Assembly (NCBI RefSeq): GCF_011745365.1
Contig: NW_024468911.1
Coordinates: 3,838,759-3,902,758 of the forward strand
From: Cryphonectria parasitica EP155
Lineage: Eukaryota > Ascomycota > Sordariomycetes > Diaporthales > Cryphonectriaceae
Length of the DNA stretch: 64,000 nt
Direction: 5' to 3'
Each line of letters opens with the position of its first letter. Position 1 is the stretch's first letter. This document shows, piece by piece, positions 36,036 through 47,982 of this stretch. A program made the position numbers and the translations under genes. The notes beneath the pieces are model-generated. The model did no database searches. It had not been told where the DNA came from and saw nothing but the letters and a program-made list of their open reading frames with translations.

Positions 36036-38747
36036 ATGCAAGCACGGCGCAGGCCTTCCGTGACCTCGCGCCTCTCCTTTGCCATCAGTACAGCCAGTAA
36101 TGCAGAGCGTGGAGAATCCCTAGACGAGCCAAATGTTGCTGCCGACCGTCAGATCGAGGAGGAGATCGCCGAGATCAAGCGCTATGAGGTACTACTACTT
36201 TTTTACCATCACATACTCTTCCTCTTGGCTCCTCCTTGGCATTGCTGTCTTTACCAATACTGATGCGTCTTTCTCTATCTCTCTGCACAGGACTTCACGA
36301 CCATAGGTACGATGCGAACGTGCGATGCGACGCTCAATGTCACCGATGACGCCGCTTACATGAAAGAACAGATTGGGTGCAGGATGCCGCGAGGGAGCGA
36401 TCACGACGCAAGGCCCGCAGGAAACACACAACCAACCTCTACGACACCGGCCAGGTCGACTGGCGCCACAAGGCTTATGCTGCCTACGAGGCTGCGCAAG
36501 GATGGATTGTGGTGACCATCATCGGTGCCGCCATCGGGCTCAACGCTGCCTTCTTGAACATCATTACTGAGTGGCTGTCGGATATCAAGATGGGCCACTG
36601 CACAACCGCCTTCTACCTGAACGAGAAGTTTTGTTGCTGGGGCGAGGACAACGGTCAGTAGACCTAGTTTCTATCTGTGTCGTTACGGCTGGGGACAAGC
36701 TCGCTGACAAACAAGGTCGAGGACAGGCTGTCCAGCTTGGCACCGTTGGACGGGGTTTGAGCCTGCTAATTACGTGATTTATATTCTGTTTGCAACGACA
36801 TTTGCGTTTGTGTCGGCCACCTTGGTCAAGTGCTACGCTCCTTACGCTGCTGGCTCGGGCATCTCCGAGATCAAATGCATCATAGCAGGTTTTGTGATGA
36901 AGGGCTTCCTTGGGTTCTGGACGCTGATCATTAAGTCTGTCTGTCTGCCACTGGCCATCGCCTCTGGTCTCTCTGTCGGAAAGGAAGGCCCCAGTGTGCA
37001 CTACGCCGTCTGCACTGGAAACGTGATAGGAAGGCTGTTCACCAAATACAAGCGCAGTGCCTCCAAGATGCGGGAGTTACTGAGCGCCTGCGCTGCCGCG
37101 GGCGTTGCTGTTGCTTTCGGCAGCCCCATTGGCGGTGTCTTGTTCTCGCTGGAAGAGATGAGCAACTACTTTCCCCTGAAGACTATGTGGCGGAGTTACT
37201 TTTGTGCGCTTGTCGCGACTATGGTCTTGGCTGCCATGAATCCTTTCAGAACTGGCCAGCTTGTCATGTTCTCAGTTCACTACGATCGGACGTGGCATTT
37301 CTTCGAGATCCCATTCTACATCCTCATCGGCGTCTTTGGTGGTCTCTACGGCGCCTTCGTCATCAAGTGGAACCTCCGCTACCAGGCCTTCCGCAAGAAG
37401 TATTTGGCAAAGTACCCGGTTCTTGAAGCGACCCTACTCGCTACCGCAACTGCCTTGGTGTGCTACTGGAACGCCTTCCTGAGGATCGACATGACAGAGA
37501 GTATGGAGATTCTGTTCCTCGAATGCGAAGGCACTGAGGACTATCACGGGCTCTGCGACGCCCCAGACCGCCTCTGGAACATCCTATCCCTGACATCGGC
37601 CACTCTGATTCGCATCTTCTTCGTCATCATCTCGTACGGCTGCAAAGTACCGGCCGGCATATTCGTGCCCTCAATGGCCGTGGGCGCCACTTTCGGGCGA
37701 GCTGTCGGTATCATTGTGCAGGCTCTCCACGATGCCCATCCAAACAGCTCCTACTTTGCGGCCTGCGAGCCAGACGTCCCCTGCATCACGCCGGGCACAT
37801 ACGCCTTTCTTGGAGCCGCCGCGGCACTTGCTGGGATCATGCACATTACCATTTCGGTCGTGGTCATCATGTTCGAGCTCACCGGGGCCCTGATATACAT
37901 CTTACCGACCATGGTCGTTGTAGGCGTCACAAAGTGGGTCAGCGAGCTATTCGGGCGCGGAGGAATCGCAGACCGCATGATCTGGTTCAGCGGATTCCCA
38001 TTCCTAGACAACAAGGAGGAGTCCAATCTAGGGGTGCCAGTCTCTCAGGCCATGATCGCAGACGTTGTCTCTATACAAGCCACCGGCCTGACACTTGGGG
38101 ATGTCGAGCGCCTGCTGGCTGAGGACAAGTACCAGGGATTCCCCATTATCGAGAACGACAAGACGCTGGTGGGATACATCGGACGCACAGAGCTGCGCTA
38201 CGCGATCAACAGGATTAAGACGCAGCGGTCCTTGGCTCCCAGTGCGCGTTGCACATTCTCGAGCTCTCGCGGTGTCGAGACCAACCCGCCCACGACCCCC
38301 TCCACGCCCCACATCACCGTCCAGCTGGATCCCATGTTGTCGGCCTCGATAGACTTCAGCCGTTTCGTGGACACTACACCGGTGACAGTGCACCCCCGCC
38401 TGCCGCTCGACACCGTGATGGAGCTGTTCCGCAAGATCGGTCCGCGGGTTGTCCTCATCGAGTACCACGGCAAGCTCAACGGCCTCGTCACCGTCAAGGA
38501 CTGCCTCAAGTATCAGATCAAGGAGGAGGCGGCCGAGAATCCGCGTGACGACCAGGACGTCGTGCGCGCCCAGGAGAAGCTCTGGGGGTTGTTCCAGCAA
38601 GTCGCTAGCTGGGTGGCTGACAAGGTGTCGAGTGCCTCTGGAGGCCGGATACGCTTGACAGGTCCCAGCGACAACCTCTCCAGCGGGCCTATCATGGATG
38701 GGACCGAGCAGGTGGAGGATGACGGCGTCGAGCTGGAGAATAGATAG
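36036..38747 (+). CDS. ClC-family chloride channel / Cl-/H+ exchanger with CBS pair
   Basis: Four exons (36036-36188, 36291-36306, 36372-36653, 36727-38747) give 823 aa. Exon 2 is a 16-nt micro-exon (DFTTI) that keeps the frame. ClC signature sequences are GSGISE (193-198), GKEGPS (235-240, gating Glu at 237) and GGVLFSLEE (proton-side Glu near 293-294). The Gly-x-Phe-x-Pro anion motif is seen as GIFVPSMAVG. The gating and proton glutamates favour an exchanger like yeast Gef1 or mammalian ClC-3/4/5, which acidify Golgi, endosome and vacuole lumen. Two CBS domains follow (about 510-575 with YQGFPIIEN, and about 690-750 with VVLIEYHGKLNGLVT), with a loop between them. Residues 1-90 are cytosolic and basic. 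The acidic tail ends VEDDGVELENR. Confidence 0.96.
36291..36306 (+). other. 16-nt micro-exon of the ClC gene
   Basis: Sixteen bases flanked by a CACAG acceptor and a GTACGA donor. Without it, exon 1 (phase 0) and exon 3 (needing one carried base) do not join in frame. It adds DFTTI plus the first base of Asp, giving EDFTTIDWVQDAARER, a conserved start in fungal ClC proteins. Confidence 0.85.
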
Positions 38748-39414
38748 GCAGATCAGGATAGACTCAGGATAGACCTTCTTTTGTTTGCTAAGTTCGCGCG
38801 TGTTTGTAATATATCACAACGATGAAATGAAGACCTGGACATACACAGTCGTACGCCGTTCGCGCCTTGCCAGTTTAAAGAGACGTAATAGGTCGACCTC
38901 ACTGTGGCTCGCAATGCATCACATCTACCTGCCCCGGAATTTCTTGTGGGCCATGCTGGTTTGCCCTCTCAATCACCCTTCGTCACACCATAAAAGTGAG
39001 CGCGGGATTCGAAGTAAGGCACACCACTCAATTCGTTGTTGCAAGATGTTAACAGCAAGGCACCGATCGCACTGAGTATCGTTGAATTTCATGTCATTGT
39101 GTACTCATGTATCATTTCATTGTTGTTTGGTTTTAGGTTTTTTTTTCTTGGTGTAAATCCGAAAAGGACAGTGATGACACGACATGTCAAGGATGCAGAG
39201 TGTCCGGGCTATGCAATGAACACCAATCCCTCTCCCACTTACATCCGTGTTTGCGTTGCTGATGCAGGGAATGGCTGGTATCTGGCTAGCTCATTGGCAT
39301 GTGCAGTGTCCAAGCTGAATGATCTGGGCCGAATGCACAACAGGTTATACGGTGCTTGGCTGTGTGGAAACAAAGCGAAACAGGTAGCGAGGCGTTTCCA
39401 TACCCGAAGAGCGT
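38748..39414. other. Intergenic, ClC / EGT1 convergent 3' ends
   Basis: A 667 bp gap with no recognised coding or RNA feature. It should hold the two 3' UTRs. Confidence 0.5.
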
Positions 39415-42400
39415 CTACTGCACATCGCGGACGAGCCTGGCACCGCTCCACACGTATAGATAGTTCCGCTGGTACCAGTTGACACTTGAGGCATGTGCAG
39501 TTAGCATGGGTCATGAGGAAGGAGTGAGTTGAGAGATGATTCTTACAAAGATTTCCGTCCGGCGATGCGCGGGTGCGTGGCCCACGATCCACCGAGGATG
39601 ATGTTGTGTTTCTCGTCAAAGAAGTCGGCTGCGGTTGAATCGCATGTCAGCTAGGCTCTCTGGACAGAATAGGAGATATTGTTAGGATGACAACTCACCA
39701 GTGTAAGCAGGGTACAGTGCCATAGGCTTGAAGCCCTCCCACTTCCGCAAGGGTGAGCTCGTCCACTCCCACACACCACCCATCTCGCCTTGTCCACAGA
39801 GCCTGTTGCCATTGGCAGTGACAGGGACCGGGTGCCAGTGTTGGAATCCCACATTAGAGCCGTCAAGGTCGATGAAGAGGTCGATATTCCCTTCATCGAC
39901 ATCTCCATTTGCCGATCGTGATGGAGGTGTCTCTTCGACCCCGTTGTTGCTAAGGTGCCTGCAAAAGCAAAACATTAATTTTGACTATTCTTCCCCTCCG
40001 TTAAAGTTGATCAGACGCTGCTTACCCATTCACAGCAGGGACGGTCTTTCCCAGCTTCCTCTCAGCCTCTGCTCTCTTCAGAAAACAAACATACTCGTAG
40101 ATGCTGCGAGCCTCCTTGAAGGTTGGGATTCGACCACCCATCCAGGCTGCACAACCCGCAAGCTCATCATAGGAAGCAGAGATTGGCCAGTCGAGAGCAT
40201 ACTTCAACGGTACTAGGCCGTAGACGGTCCGAATGGCCTTGTCTTCGATGAATGAGATCGGCAGCGACGTCGAGCCGTTAACTAGATCGTTAGCGCCATT
40301 CACGTGGGACGCGCCGTTGGGCACTTGTTGGCCAGGTTGAACTTCGATCCAGGTTGCCGGGATCTGTGTGGTGTTTGTGGCGTGGAGATATTGCGCATAC
40401 TACTTGAATTAGTCTTCCGGGCCGGCAGAGAGAGAGAGGGCCTTGGTTACGGGCTAAAGTTGTCGAACCTACCTCCTCGTTGGTAATCGGCCTCCCTTTA
40501 GCCTGGAAGGCATGCACTTTTGCCTTCGTCTGCGGCTTCTCGTTGTCCCTAAAACATGTTAGTCCCGAGAAATATAGCTTGACAGCCGCCAGGTTTACCT
40601 ACCAGCCAAAATGACAGTTGCTATCTGTCCCGTCCTCGGGGTCGTCCATTCCAATCGTAATATCCTGTGCTGGAATATCGAACCACTGATTATCGACCCT
40701 TGCATCTTTGGCGCTCTGAGCTATGCCCTCGAAGTCTGTCGGAGCCACATTGGGCGGGGGCAGGGTCTTCTCGCTCTGTACAAGCATGTAGAGCAGAGTC
40801 TCTAGATGCATGACCTCGTGCTCAAAACTGACCCATATGGCCCTCGAGGTGGATCGAGGTATGGCCTGCACTCCATGTTTATAATAACCCCGCAGGCGCT
40901 CACGAACTCGTTGCTGGTATTCCAAGATCTCCTCGACTGGTGGCCATTCGTCTGGGATGATAGAATGGGCATGACAATGTTCTGGGTTGTCCACGTCGGG
41001 ATCGATGCCTCGCTCGAATATAGTGATATAGTGTCTAGGCTCTGTCGGTGTATCGTTGGTCGTCTTATTGAGCTGAATGTCCAGGAACGTCGGTGTGTGC
41101 CCAAGGTAGAAGATGCATGCGTTCCGGAGCTTAATGGGCTTGTCCAAGAGCTCTTCGCGCGAGATCATGCCCCTGGTTACCGTGTCCCATGCCGTCCACA
41201 GCCCGTCCCAGTCGTCCAGGGAGGGCAAGACGGACGCGGCGTAACTAGAAGGGTGCAGGCTGAAGGGCATTTTGGGTTTAGCCAGCATATGCAGGCCTGC
41301 AGACAGAGTTAATCAGATGAGATCACGTCACCAGCCCCTGGGCGAGAAAGGAAAAAAAGGGAGATATGCGGTGTTCTGAGAACGGACAACGGCCTTGACG
41401 TCGTTGATTAAGCCAAGCTATTCCGCTTAGCTCTTATAAGTAGCGCTGGGGGGTTAAGGCCCCCGCAGCCGAATGCGTCAAATGACAAGGGCGCCAGAAA
41501 CAAGGATTACTTTCAACGGGGTTCCGAGAAGTAATAAGATAGATCACAAGGGCTGACTTGCATACAACAGGGCGTGGGAGGGAAGAGAACGAAAAGGAAA
41601 TTCCACACGGTGGGGATTCGGGGAAATAAGTGAGACAAGTATAAAAAGTAGTGCGTGAACTTACCATATTCCTGCCCCAGCATCCACGAATCGACTTCTT
41701 CCAGACTGGCGGTGTTCCACAATTTGGTCGCAGCCAGCTGCGAGTACTTCAGGCTCTGTTCGACCTGAATGCGCTCTTGAGCTTTGATGGTTTCGCCGAG
41801 GACTACGACGTCTCTGACTGGTGCATAGAAAGCTTGGTGACGGCCTCCTTCATCATCGTAGACGTATTCCCCAATTACCTTCCAGTCCTCCATCTTGAAC
41901 GCCTCTTCCTCGAGAATGTCGTTTGCATTGCGCAAGCCGTTGAGGATGAACCTATGACATTCTCTCAGCGGTGTTCTTGTTATTCCCGAGACAATGCAGA
42001 ACATCTTCTTACGAATGAGTTACGCCCTCTTGGTCTGCCCACGTGCAGGGATATCAGTACTCGTAACGTGAAGACTGTCTGTGAAACTGACCATTATATG
42101 CGTGACTGTGAATAGTATTAGTTTTCTGGGATATAATGCATGAGAATGGATGTCGAGCCGTACAAGACTTTGGCTGGATCAAGGCATGAGTCCAAGCCAA
42201 CCAGCATCGTGTCTCCAGGGCTGAGGACACTAGAAAACCCCCTCAAGAAATCCGCAGCCTCATGACGGTGAAAGTTGCCTATCATACATATATAAGTTTT
42301 TTTTCATTTCATTTCATGTGGTACGAGAGGGCAGGGTTCGCGCGCACCAATGCTCGAGCCGAGCGAAAGCACACATTTCTGCCGTCGCACGTTGGAGGGC

Positions 42401-43077
42401 TCCTTCAACCAGTCCCGGCCGTCATCGTATGTACCCCATAGGCCGTGGCTCCTTACATGCTTGTAAGCAGGCAGTTGAGCAAGAGTCCTTTCGAGCTCTT
42501 TCCGGTCCAAGTCCAGCGCATAGTAGTCGACATCCTTCCCCGCCTCTTCGAAGGCCTGGAGTAGTAGATTCACCTTGCGCAGGTTTCTGGGAAATCAAAG
42601 TCAGGAGGAAGTGTGTCAACTATTTAGCGACATGCAATTGTGTGTGTGAGAACCTACCCACTCCCGAGCTCGATCACCATGGCGCCATTGGGGATTTTCT
42701 CTGCGATTTTTGACGCCGAGGCCGTCAATACCTTGATCTCGTCATTGGTCAAGTAATATTCTTCCAAATACGTGATCTGGCATAAAGTCAGTGCCAGGTA
42801 AGATGCTAGGGCTGCACTCAGGGCTCATTATTACTTGTTCGAAAATCTGCAGCCCTCGCTCGTTATAGAGCAGGAGGGTTGGCAGCTTCCTCGGGCCATC
42901 TTTCGGCTTGAGAAGGGTATGAATCTCGTCCTTGAGATTCGTCTCGACAGCTGCGGATCGAATATCAAGAATATCCATGAATGGTTCCTGTGCGCCTGGC
43001 AATCCTTCGGCCTTGGTGGTCTTGGTGAAGGTGGATATGCCAGTTGGCGTAGTAGCCGAATGTGTTGCTACAGTCAT
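39415..43077 (-). CDS. EGT1: Ergothioneine biosynthesis protein 1 (Egt1, EgtD-EgtB fusion)
   Basis: Thirteen exons (43077-42835, 42776-42658, 42586-42348, 42278-42164, 42105-42092, 42034-42013, 41951-41665, 41296-40603, 40548-40473, 40399-40026, 39958-39699, 39628-39547, 39484-39415) give 864 aa. Egt1 trimethylates histidine to hercynine and then couples it to cysteine with O2, giving hercynylcysteine sulfoxide, the precursor of the antioxidant ergothioneine. The N-terminal EgtD-like methyltransferase (about 40-335) has MVIELGSGN, VLSLGSSIGNF and SPGDTMLVGLDSC. The C-terminal part has a DinB-like iron site with HX3HXE (H506, H510, E512 in FEHEVMHLETLL) plus a candidate first His at 413, and an FGE-sulfatase domain (about 570-860) with NVGFQHWHPVP, MGGVWEWTSSPL and LGGSWATHPRIAGR. 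Exons 5 and 6 are 14 and 22 nt. The partner Egt2 lyase is not in the window. Confidence 0.97.
42013..42105 (-). other. EGT1: Two consecutive EGT1 micro-exons (14 nt and 22 nt)
   Basis: Exon 5 (42105-42092) lies between a CACAG acceptor and a GTCAGT donor. Exon 6 (42034-42013) lies between a GGCAG acceptor and a GTAAGA donor. Together they supply the conserved HAYNDQEGVTH between the methyltransferase halves. Phases (2, 1, 2) fit only when both are included. Confidence 0.85.
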
Positions 43078-43342
43078 GATTGAAATGGTAGGAGGAGGAG
43101 GAGGAATAGTACTAATATGGCACAAAGAATGCCCGGCACTGGACAGCTAGTTAAAACCATAGGATATGAGGATGAGGCAGTGGACAGATGGGAATGGAAT
43201 ATGGCGCTCTGAATCAATATGTATGAGAGACCTCTTCGTGTGACAGGATGTTGACGACAACAAGGAGTCCGTCGTTATTTGTGAACAACACCTTTGGGAA
43301 CCAAATAGGTAATCCGTACAGGAGTTGATGCGATTAGTTGAG

Positions 43343-43364
43343 CCCCCCCCGGGGGGGGGGGGGG
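43343..43364. repeat. C8-G14 homopolymer palindrome
   Basis: Eight C followed directly by fourteen G. It can form a C:G hairpin and the G run can stack as G-quadruplex. Such runs are also prone to sequencing or assembly length errors. Confidence 0.9.
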
Positions 43365-44013
43365 CAAAACCACGCGGGATGTAAAAACAAAGGCTGAAGG
43401 AACCCATTCCTTGGCGATACAGTAGGAAGCAGCAAATCAGCCCAGCTACGTAGTAGAGGCATAGTCATCCCACCGCTGTACCATGGTCTAGGAATTTTGA
43501 CCATACTGATGTAGCAGGGTTAACCGTTGTGCCGGACCCTCTCCCCTCCAAGGATCGGATGGTTCGTTCCATCGTGCATAGCGTGAGAGCGATTCCAGAC
43601 ATGCCGAGGTGGTTCGAGGGAAGAGGCATTAAGAGAGAGGCCCGCGGGTACACAGTACGACGAACGGGGGAAGACGACCGCCTGGAGGGGTACCCGGCTG
43701 GTAGTTCCTATGACATGGTCGCAAGAATTGGGGAAATGCCGTCAGCAAAAAGATGTTTGCTGGATATCGTTTTGTAATGAATTGGATAGGACGATGTCAA
43801 ATCCACGGTGGGTGAGGTTGGATTAGCCAGTGAGAAGGCCAACAGCCCCACGCTTAGTCCATCAAAACCCACGCCGCTAGGGACAAGCTAGCGTCAGTGG
43901 CTTCCCTTGTGCCTTCCCCCCCATGGCCCCTTTCTCAAGGAAACCTCGACACCCCTGATTATAGTGCCTAGTGTTGGCCGTGCTGCCCCTCCCGTTTGCC
44001 GCTGGACCGGCTT

Positions 44014-44029
44014 GGGGGGGGGGGGGGGG
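44014..44029. repeat. G16 homopolymer
   Basis: Run of about sixteen G in the gene-poor region between EGT1 and the GFA gene. Confidence 0.88.
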
Positions 44030-44942
44030 TTCTAAGGCCTTGGCCTTTTTCCTCTTCTTTCTTTCTTTCTCTCCGGCATGCCCTGGTCTTTCGGTGCAAA
44101 AAGTAACACCATCACCACCTCATAGTCGTCATCGTGCATGCTCTGCAGCAGGTTCTGTGTGGACACCTGCTCGGACCAGAATACCATCTGAGATGCAGAC
44201 AGACGAGTCAAGCAACCATCATCATGCCTGCCCTGTGTGCTTGCTCTTCTATAGACTGCACAGTACAGTCAGTCTCTTACTTGCCCTCGGCTTCCGGGTC
44301 CGGGAAGCTCCACGAAACGGATCGAATCGAGATACCCACAACATAGTCCCACGAACACCTCACGTCCACACAGTCTAGCTGTCAGACTGCGACGCAGCCT
44401 TGCAGTTGTTGGTGCCTTGTATGCCTTCCAGCTTCCCACTTTGGCAGCTCGCTCCCCCCCGTTTCCCTTTTCAAGTGCAGTGCAGCCTCGAGGGCTGTCT
44501 GCCTCGCAGCCAGCCCCGGCGGATCCCATGGTGTACCCACATCTGATTTCTATGCCTGCGTGGTGCTCTTTTCGGCGAATATGCCCCTTCCTGGATCCTA
44601 CCTTTGAAGACGGATTGGAGTACAAAAACAGTATTGAGACCGGTTCTGGCCAGGAGATGAGGAAGATGACTACATTTATACTCGCTGTTTAGCTGATCCT
44701 CTAAAGGACACTTGAATGCTTCCCACCGTCTGCTGTCCGCGCTCTCTATCTATTTCCGCAATTCTGCATCTGGTAATATTCTAGAAATTCCACCACTGAA
44801 AGCTTATTCCAAGGCCTCCCGTGCCTCCTTGACTCAGGCTACTGAATCGACGAGTCTAATTGGGGACACAAGCGTCCGACTGGCTGTTCGTCGGGCGATC
44901 CATCGACCTCAGCTGCTGCCACGAGGCTTCTGACGGGACAGG

Positions 44943-44984
44943 GTGTGGGTGTGTGTGTGTGTGTGAGTGTGTGTGTGTGTGTTT
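44943..44984. repeat. (GT)n microsatellite
   Basis: About 42 bp of GT dinucleotides with one GA interruption, in the gene-poor region. Confidence 0.9.
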
Positions 44985-45608
44985 GTCCCGGTCACGTCGA
45001 TGGGGGTTCAGGGCGCAGCTGGGGGCGGCAGAGATCTCCTTCCTCATCCTGCCACCTTTTGCTGCTCGTTGCAACGGTAGCACGCCTCACCAGCTCGAGA
45101 TGCTGCAGGAGCCGTTCCATATACCGCGAGGAACTACGCAGTACTATGTATATCCGCTACACCGTCGCCTTGATGCACATCATCTGCGGGGAACCTGGGC
45201 ACCACCTCTTCCGGTTTGTGTGGGTCCTTCACATTCCTCTTCTTTCCCTCTCTGGCCTGCGGATCTACGAGCGACGCACGCAGCGATCAGGTGTCAGCGA
45301 CAGATATTCCGTACCAAACTCCTGCGCATTGAAAAAAGAGGGAAAGACTCGGTGGTACGATCATAATCTCGCGCTCATCCCAGCAAACCCGACGGCTCCG
45401 AAAGGATCGCCGTCGGGAGGGACGGCATTTCCTAGACTGACACAAAACCTCAGCCCACGGGGCCCGAAATGGCCTCAACTTGCAATGCGACAGTATGTCG
45501 TGAACTCAAGCCACTGTCAGCATGGCTGGTTTAATAGCAGAGCCTGCCGACGCGAAATGCTCGGAGCCAGGACTCGCACCGCCCCACCGCCACGGCCCGG
45601 CGGCTTGA

Positions 45609-45624
45609 CCCCCCCGGGGGGGGG
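45609..45624. repeat. C7-G9 homopolymer palindrome
   Basis: Seven C followed by nine G, a second CG palindrome of the same design as that at 43343, about 2.3 kb away. Confidence 0.88.
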
Positions 45625-46094
45625 CACGTCAAGTATTACCTGCTGCCATAATTATATTATATGTATTGTATTTTATGGATAATTTACAGACTGGAAGGGA
45701 ATCAATCGATGGGGCCCAGGTTGACCACCGAGATCTGATGCTCTACAAATTCTGCTGTCGCAGGCCACCTGGCAGTATATAATTCCATCCTGGTGAAGTA
45801 AGGTGAGCCATGCACACATTGTACTTAGATTGGTATTCATGCGGCCGAAGCCATGCATGTAAATTAGCCTGATTAAAGGCTGGGCCTGCGTGAGTCACAT
45901 GATAGCGCGTATTGCACGTGTGAGCTGGCTTGTAAGCTCGTCCAATGGTAAAGCAGTATTATTCAACCCTTGGACATCAGTGGCGTCGAACATCCAAGAC
46001 TTGGGTCAAACAAATGCTTATCATCGGAAAGGGCGCGCCCTTTGCTGGGCGGAACCCCTCAGTGCCGCTCATACCCCAAACAACAACGCGTCAA

Positions 46095-46106
46095 CCCCCC
46101 CCCCCC
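46095..46106. repeat. C12 homopolymer
   Basis: Run of about twelve C, 206 bp upstream of the start codon of the GFA-domain gene, probably in its promoter or leader. Confidence 0.85.
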
Positions 46107-46311
46107 TTTGTTGTCGTTCCCACGATTGCGCTGTCCTTATCACGAACGCGCTCAGAGGTTGGTGGTCAGAATCAACCCGTTCCATACATCAAGTCTTCTT
46201 TAAAATACTATTTGAGCATCAAGACTGGACTGTACTATTTCGAATTTCAAACAAGTCAACACAGTCACCAATCGCACCATCAACATCGCCTCTCTCGAAT
46301 TGAACGTAATC

Positions 46312-47982
46312 ATGGCAGAGGAGACAGCTTTGAAGACTTACCGTGGCAACTGCCACTGTGCTGCTTTCGTCTACGGTAGAGAACCACTCCTCCCTTCCCT
46401 CCCTCTGCTTGTAGCTGCCTGGTCTCCTGTTCCATTTACCCCATCGTTTCGGCACTGCTGTGGTTTAGCTAACCGAGAATAATGCGAACCAAGAGGTCGA
46501 ACTCCCTGAGATCAAGGGCTACACCGAGTGCAACTGCAGCATCTGCCACAAGAAGGGCTACGCGTGGCTGGGGCCCATGGAGGAGGGCCTCCTGCGCTTC
46601 GTCAAGGGCTCTAAGGACGAGCTGGCCGTCTACACCTTTGGCAGTGGCAGCTTGTCTCACAGGGTTGGTAGTTGAACCTCCTCCTTCCTCCTCCTCCTCC
46701 ACCACCACCACCTAGAGCCATCTATTCCTCCTTCGAAAAGTGGATCTTCCAACCGCTAATAATCTCGCGGCATGGTGTGTTTTAGTTCTGTGCTCACTGC
46801 GGGACGGCAGTGCTGGGTGATCATGCCAAGATGAAGCCGGGTCTGCTTCTAAATGTGAGTAGTTGAGAGAGGGGGTGGGAAGGCGTGTGATGTCTGCCGA
46901 CAGTGGTAAGGGCGGAACCAGTGAGTATATCTCAGTTGCTGAGACGGCCACAGGCTCGTACCATCCAGGACCTGGATATCTGGTCCCTCAACGTCAGCAC
47001 GTAAGCCTATCCCTATCCACACTCGTATACGTACACAACAAAGCCCACAACGTAAATCCCTCTTCATCCTGCCTGATCTTGGAAGGCTGACGAAACCCAT
47101 GCTCTAGCTTCGACGGCAAGGCCCTGCCACCCCCGCGGGAGCCGCCCGTCTACAGCGGCCCAGAGCCGACCGCAACGGTGGAGAACGGGAAGATCTGTAT
47201 GTGCCAGCCAAGTCGCTCCGTGGGGGACAGAGTTACAAGTGCCGCCCTCCTCGTCACGAGTTGCATCTGCTGAACCCTCTCGGGCATTGTGAAGATCACG
47301 GCAGCTGCCACTGCGGAGCCGTGAAGGTAGCCCTGAAGCTAAAGCCGCTGGAGACGTACGACCTCTCCAATGACGATGAACAGATTGTCGACTGCAATTG
47401 CAGCATCTGCACACGGGTAAGACATAAGAGAGAGCAGCACAGGGCCCTCCCACTTTTTTCTTTCTTTTTCTCTCTTTTCCCGGTCTTCTTTGCAGGGAAC
47501 TCCCTCAGGTGGGGACTGTACGTCAACACATTGACTGACTGATGATCTTGACGAGTCAGGGTGCCTACATCTGGATCTACCCCCACAAAGACCAGAGCGT
47601 CGTGCAAGGCCGAGAGCACCTCTCGTATCGCATCTTCGGGTACGGCATCGAGCGCAAGGCCTTCTGCAAGCACTGCGGGGTGCACATCTGTAATGAGCCG
47701 TCCGAGCTAACAGGTAAGAATGAGCTTTGGGGCAGAGCCCAGCCGTGAATTTTCCTTTTTACTTTAAACACGGGACGGGGAAAGGCTTGACCTGACCACA
47801 TTTTTTTTATGACAGATGAGGAATATGAACGCTTGGACGACTATGGCAAGGAAGAACGTAGCCGGGTGATCAACAACAGGAACTTCACCCTGAGAATCTT
47901 GGATGACTTTGACTGCAGCACTTTGAAAACCCAGAGGCTTGATGGGTGGAACGACATGCCAGGTGCTTACGTCAACCCTTGA
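46312..47982 (+). CDS. Double GFA/CENP-V-domain zinc protein
   Basis: Eight exons (46312-46375, 46494-46663, 46786-46854, 46954-47000, 47108-47196, 47295-47416, 47560-47713, 47816-47982) give 293 aa. It contains two tandem GFA (glutathione-dependent formaldehyde-activating / CENP-V) domains, each with the CXC...CXXC...CXXC zinc pattern: first GNCHCAAF, CNCSIC and FCAHCG (about 12-95), second GSCHCGAVKV, CNCSIC and FCKHCGVHICNEP (about 148-245). Fungal members are mostly uncharacterised; the name comes from bacterial Gfa, whose enzymatic role is disputed. The tail ends with LDGWNDMPGAYVNP, conserved in ascomycete double-GFA proteins. The exon 2 acceptor (CCAAG) is not a typical YAG. It is convergent with GCN3. 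Confidence 0.88.

Larger units (their letters stand above)
43078..46311. other. 3.2 kb gene-poor region with G/C homopolymers and a GT repeat
   Basis: Between divergent EGT1 and the GFA gene I find no spliced or single-exon frame with protein-like composition. Long open frames near 44.9-45.7 kb run through a GT microsatellite and look like low-complexity artefacts. The region contains three long G or C runs and a CG palindrome, listed separately. Promoters of EGT1 and the GFA gene must lie at its two ends. Confidence 0.45.

Noticed and set aside
39415..43077. Idea that EGT1 is two adjacent genes (EgtD and EgtB)
   Set aside because: All 13 exons join in phase from one start to one stop, and fusion is the normal fungal arrangement.
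44945..45682. Long plus-strand frame starting in the GT microsatellite
   Set aside because: The first part is a VCVC repeat read from GT dinucleotides, and the rest is Pro/Arg/Ser low complexity with no motif.
45915..45995. tRNA-like D-arm sequence near CCAATGGTAAAGC
   Set aside because: No matching T-arm or acceptor stem pairing is seen at the right distances.
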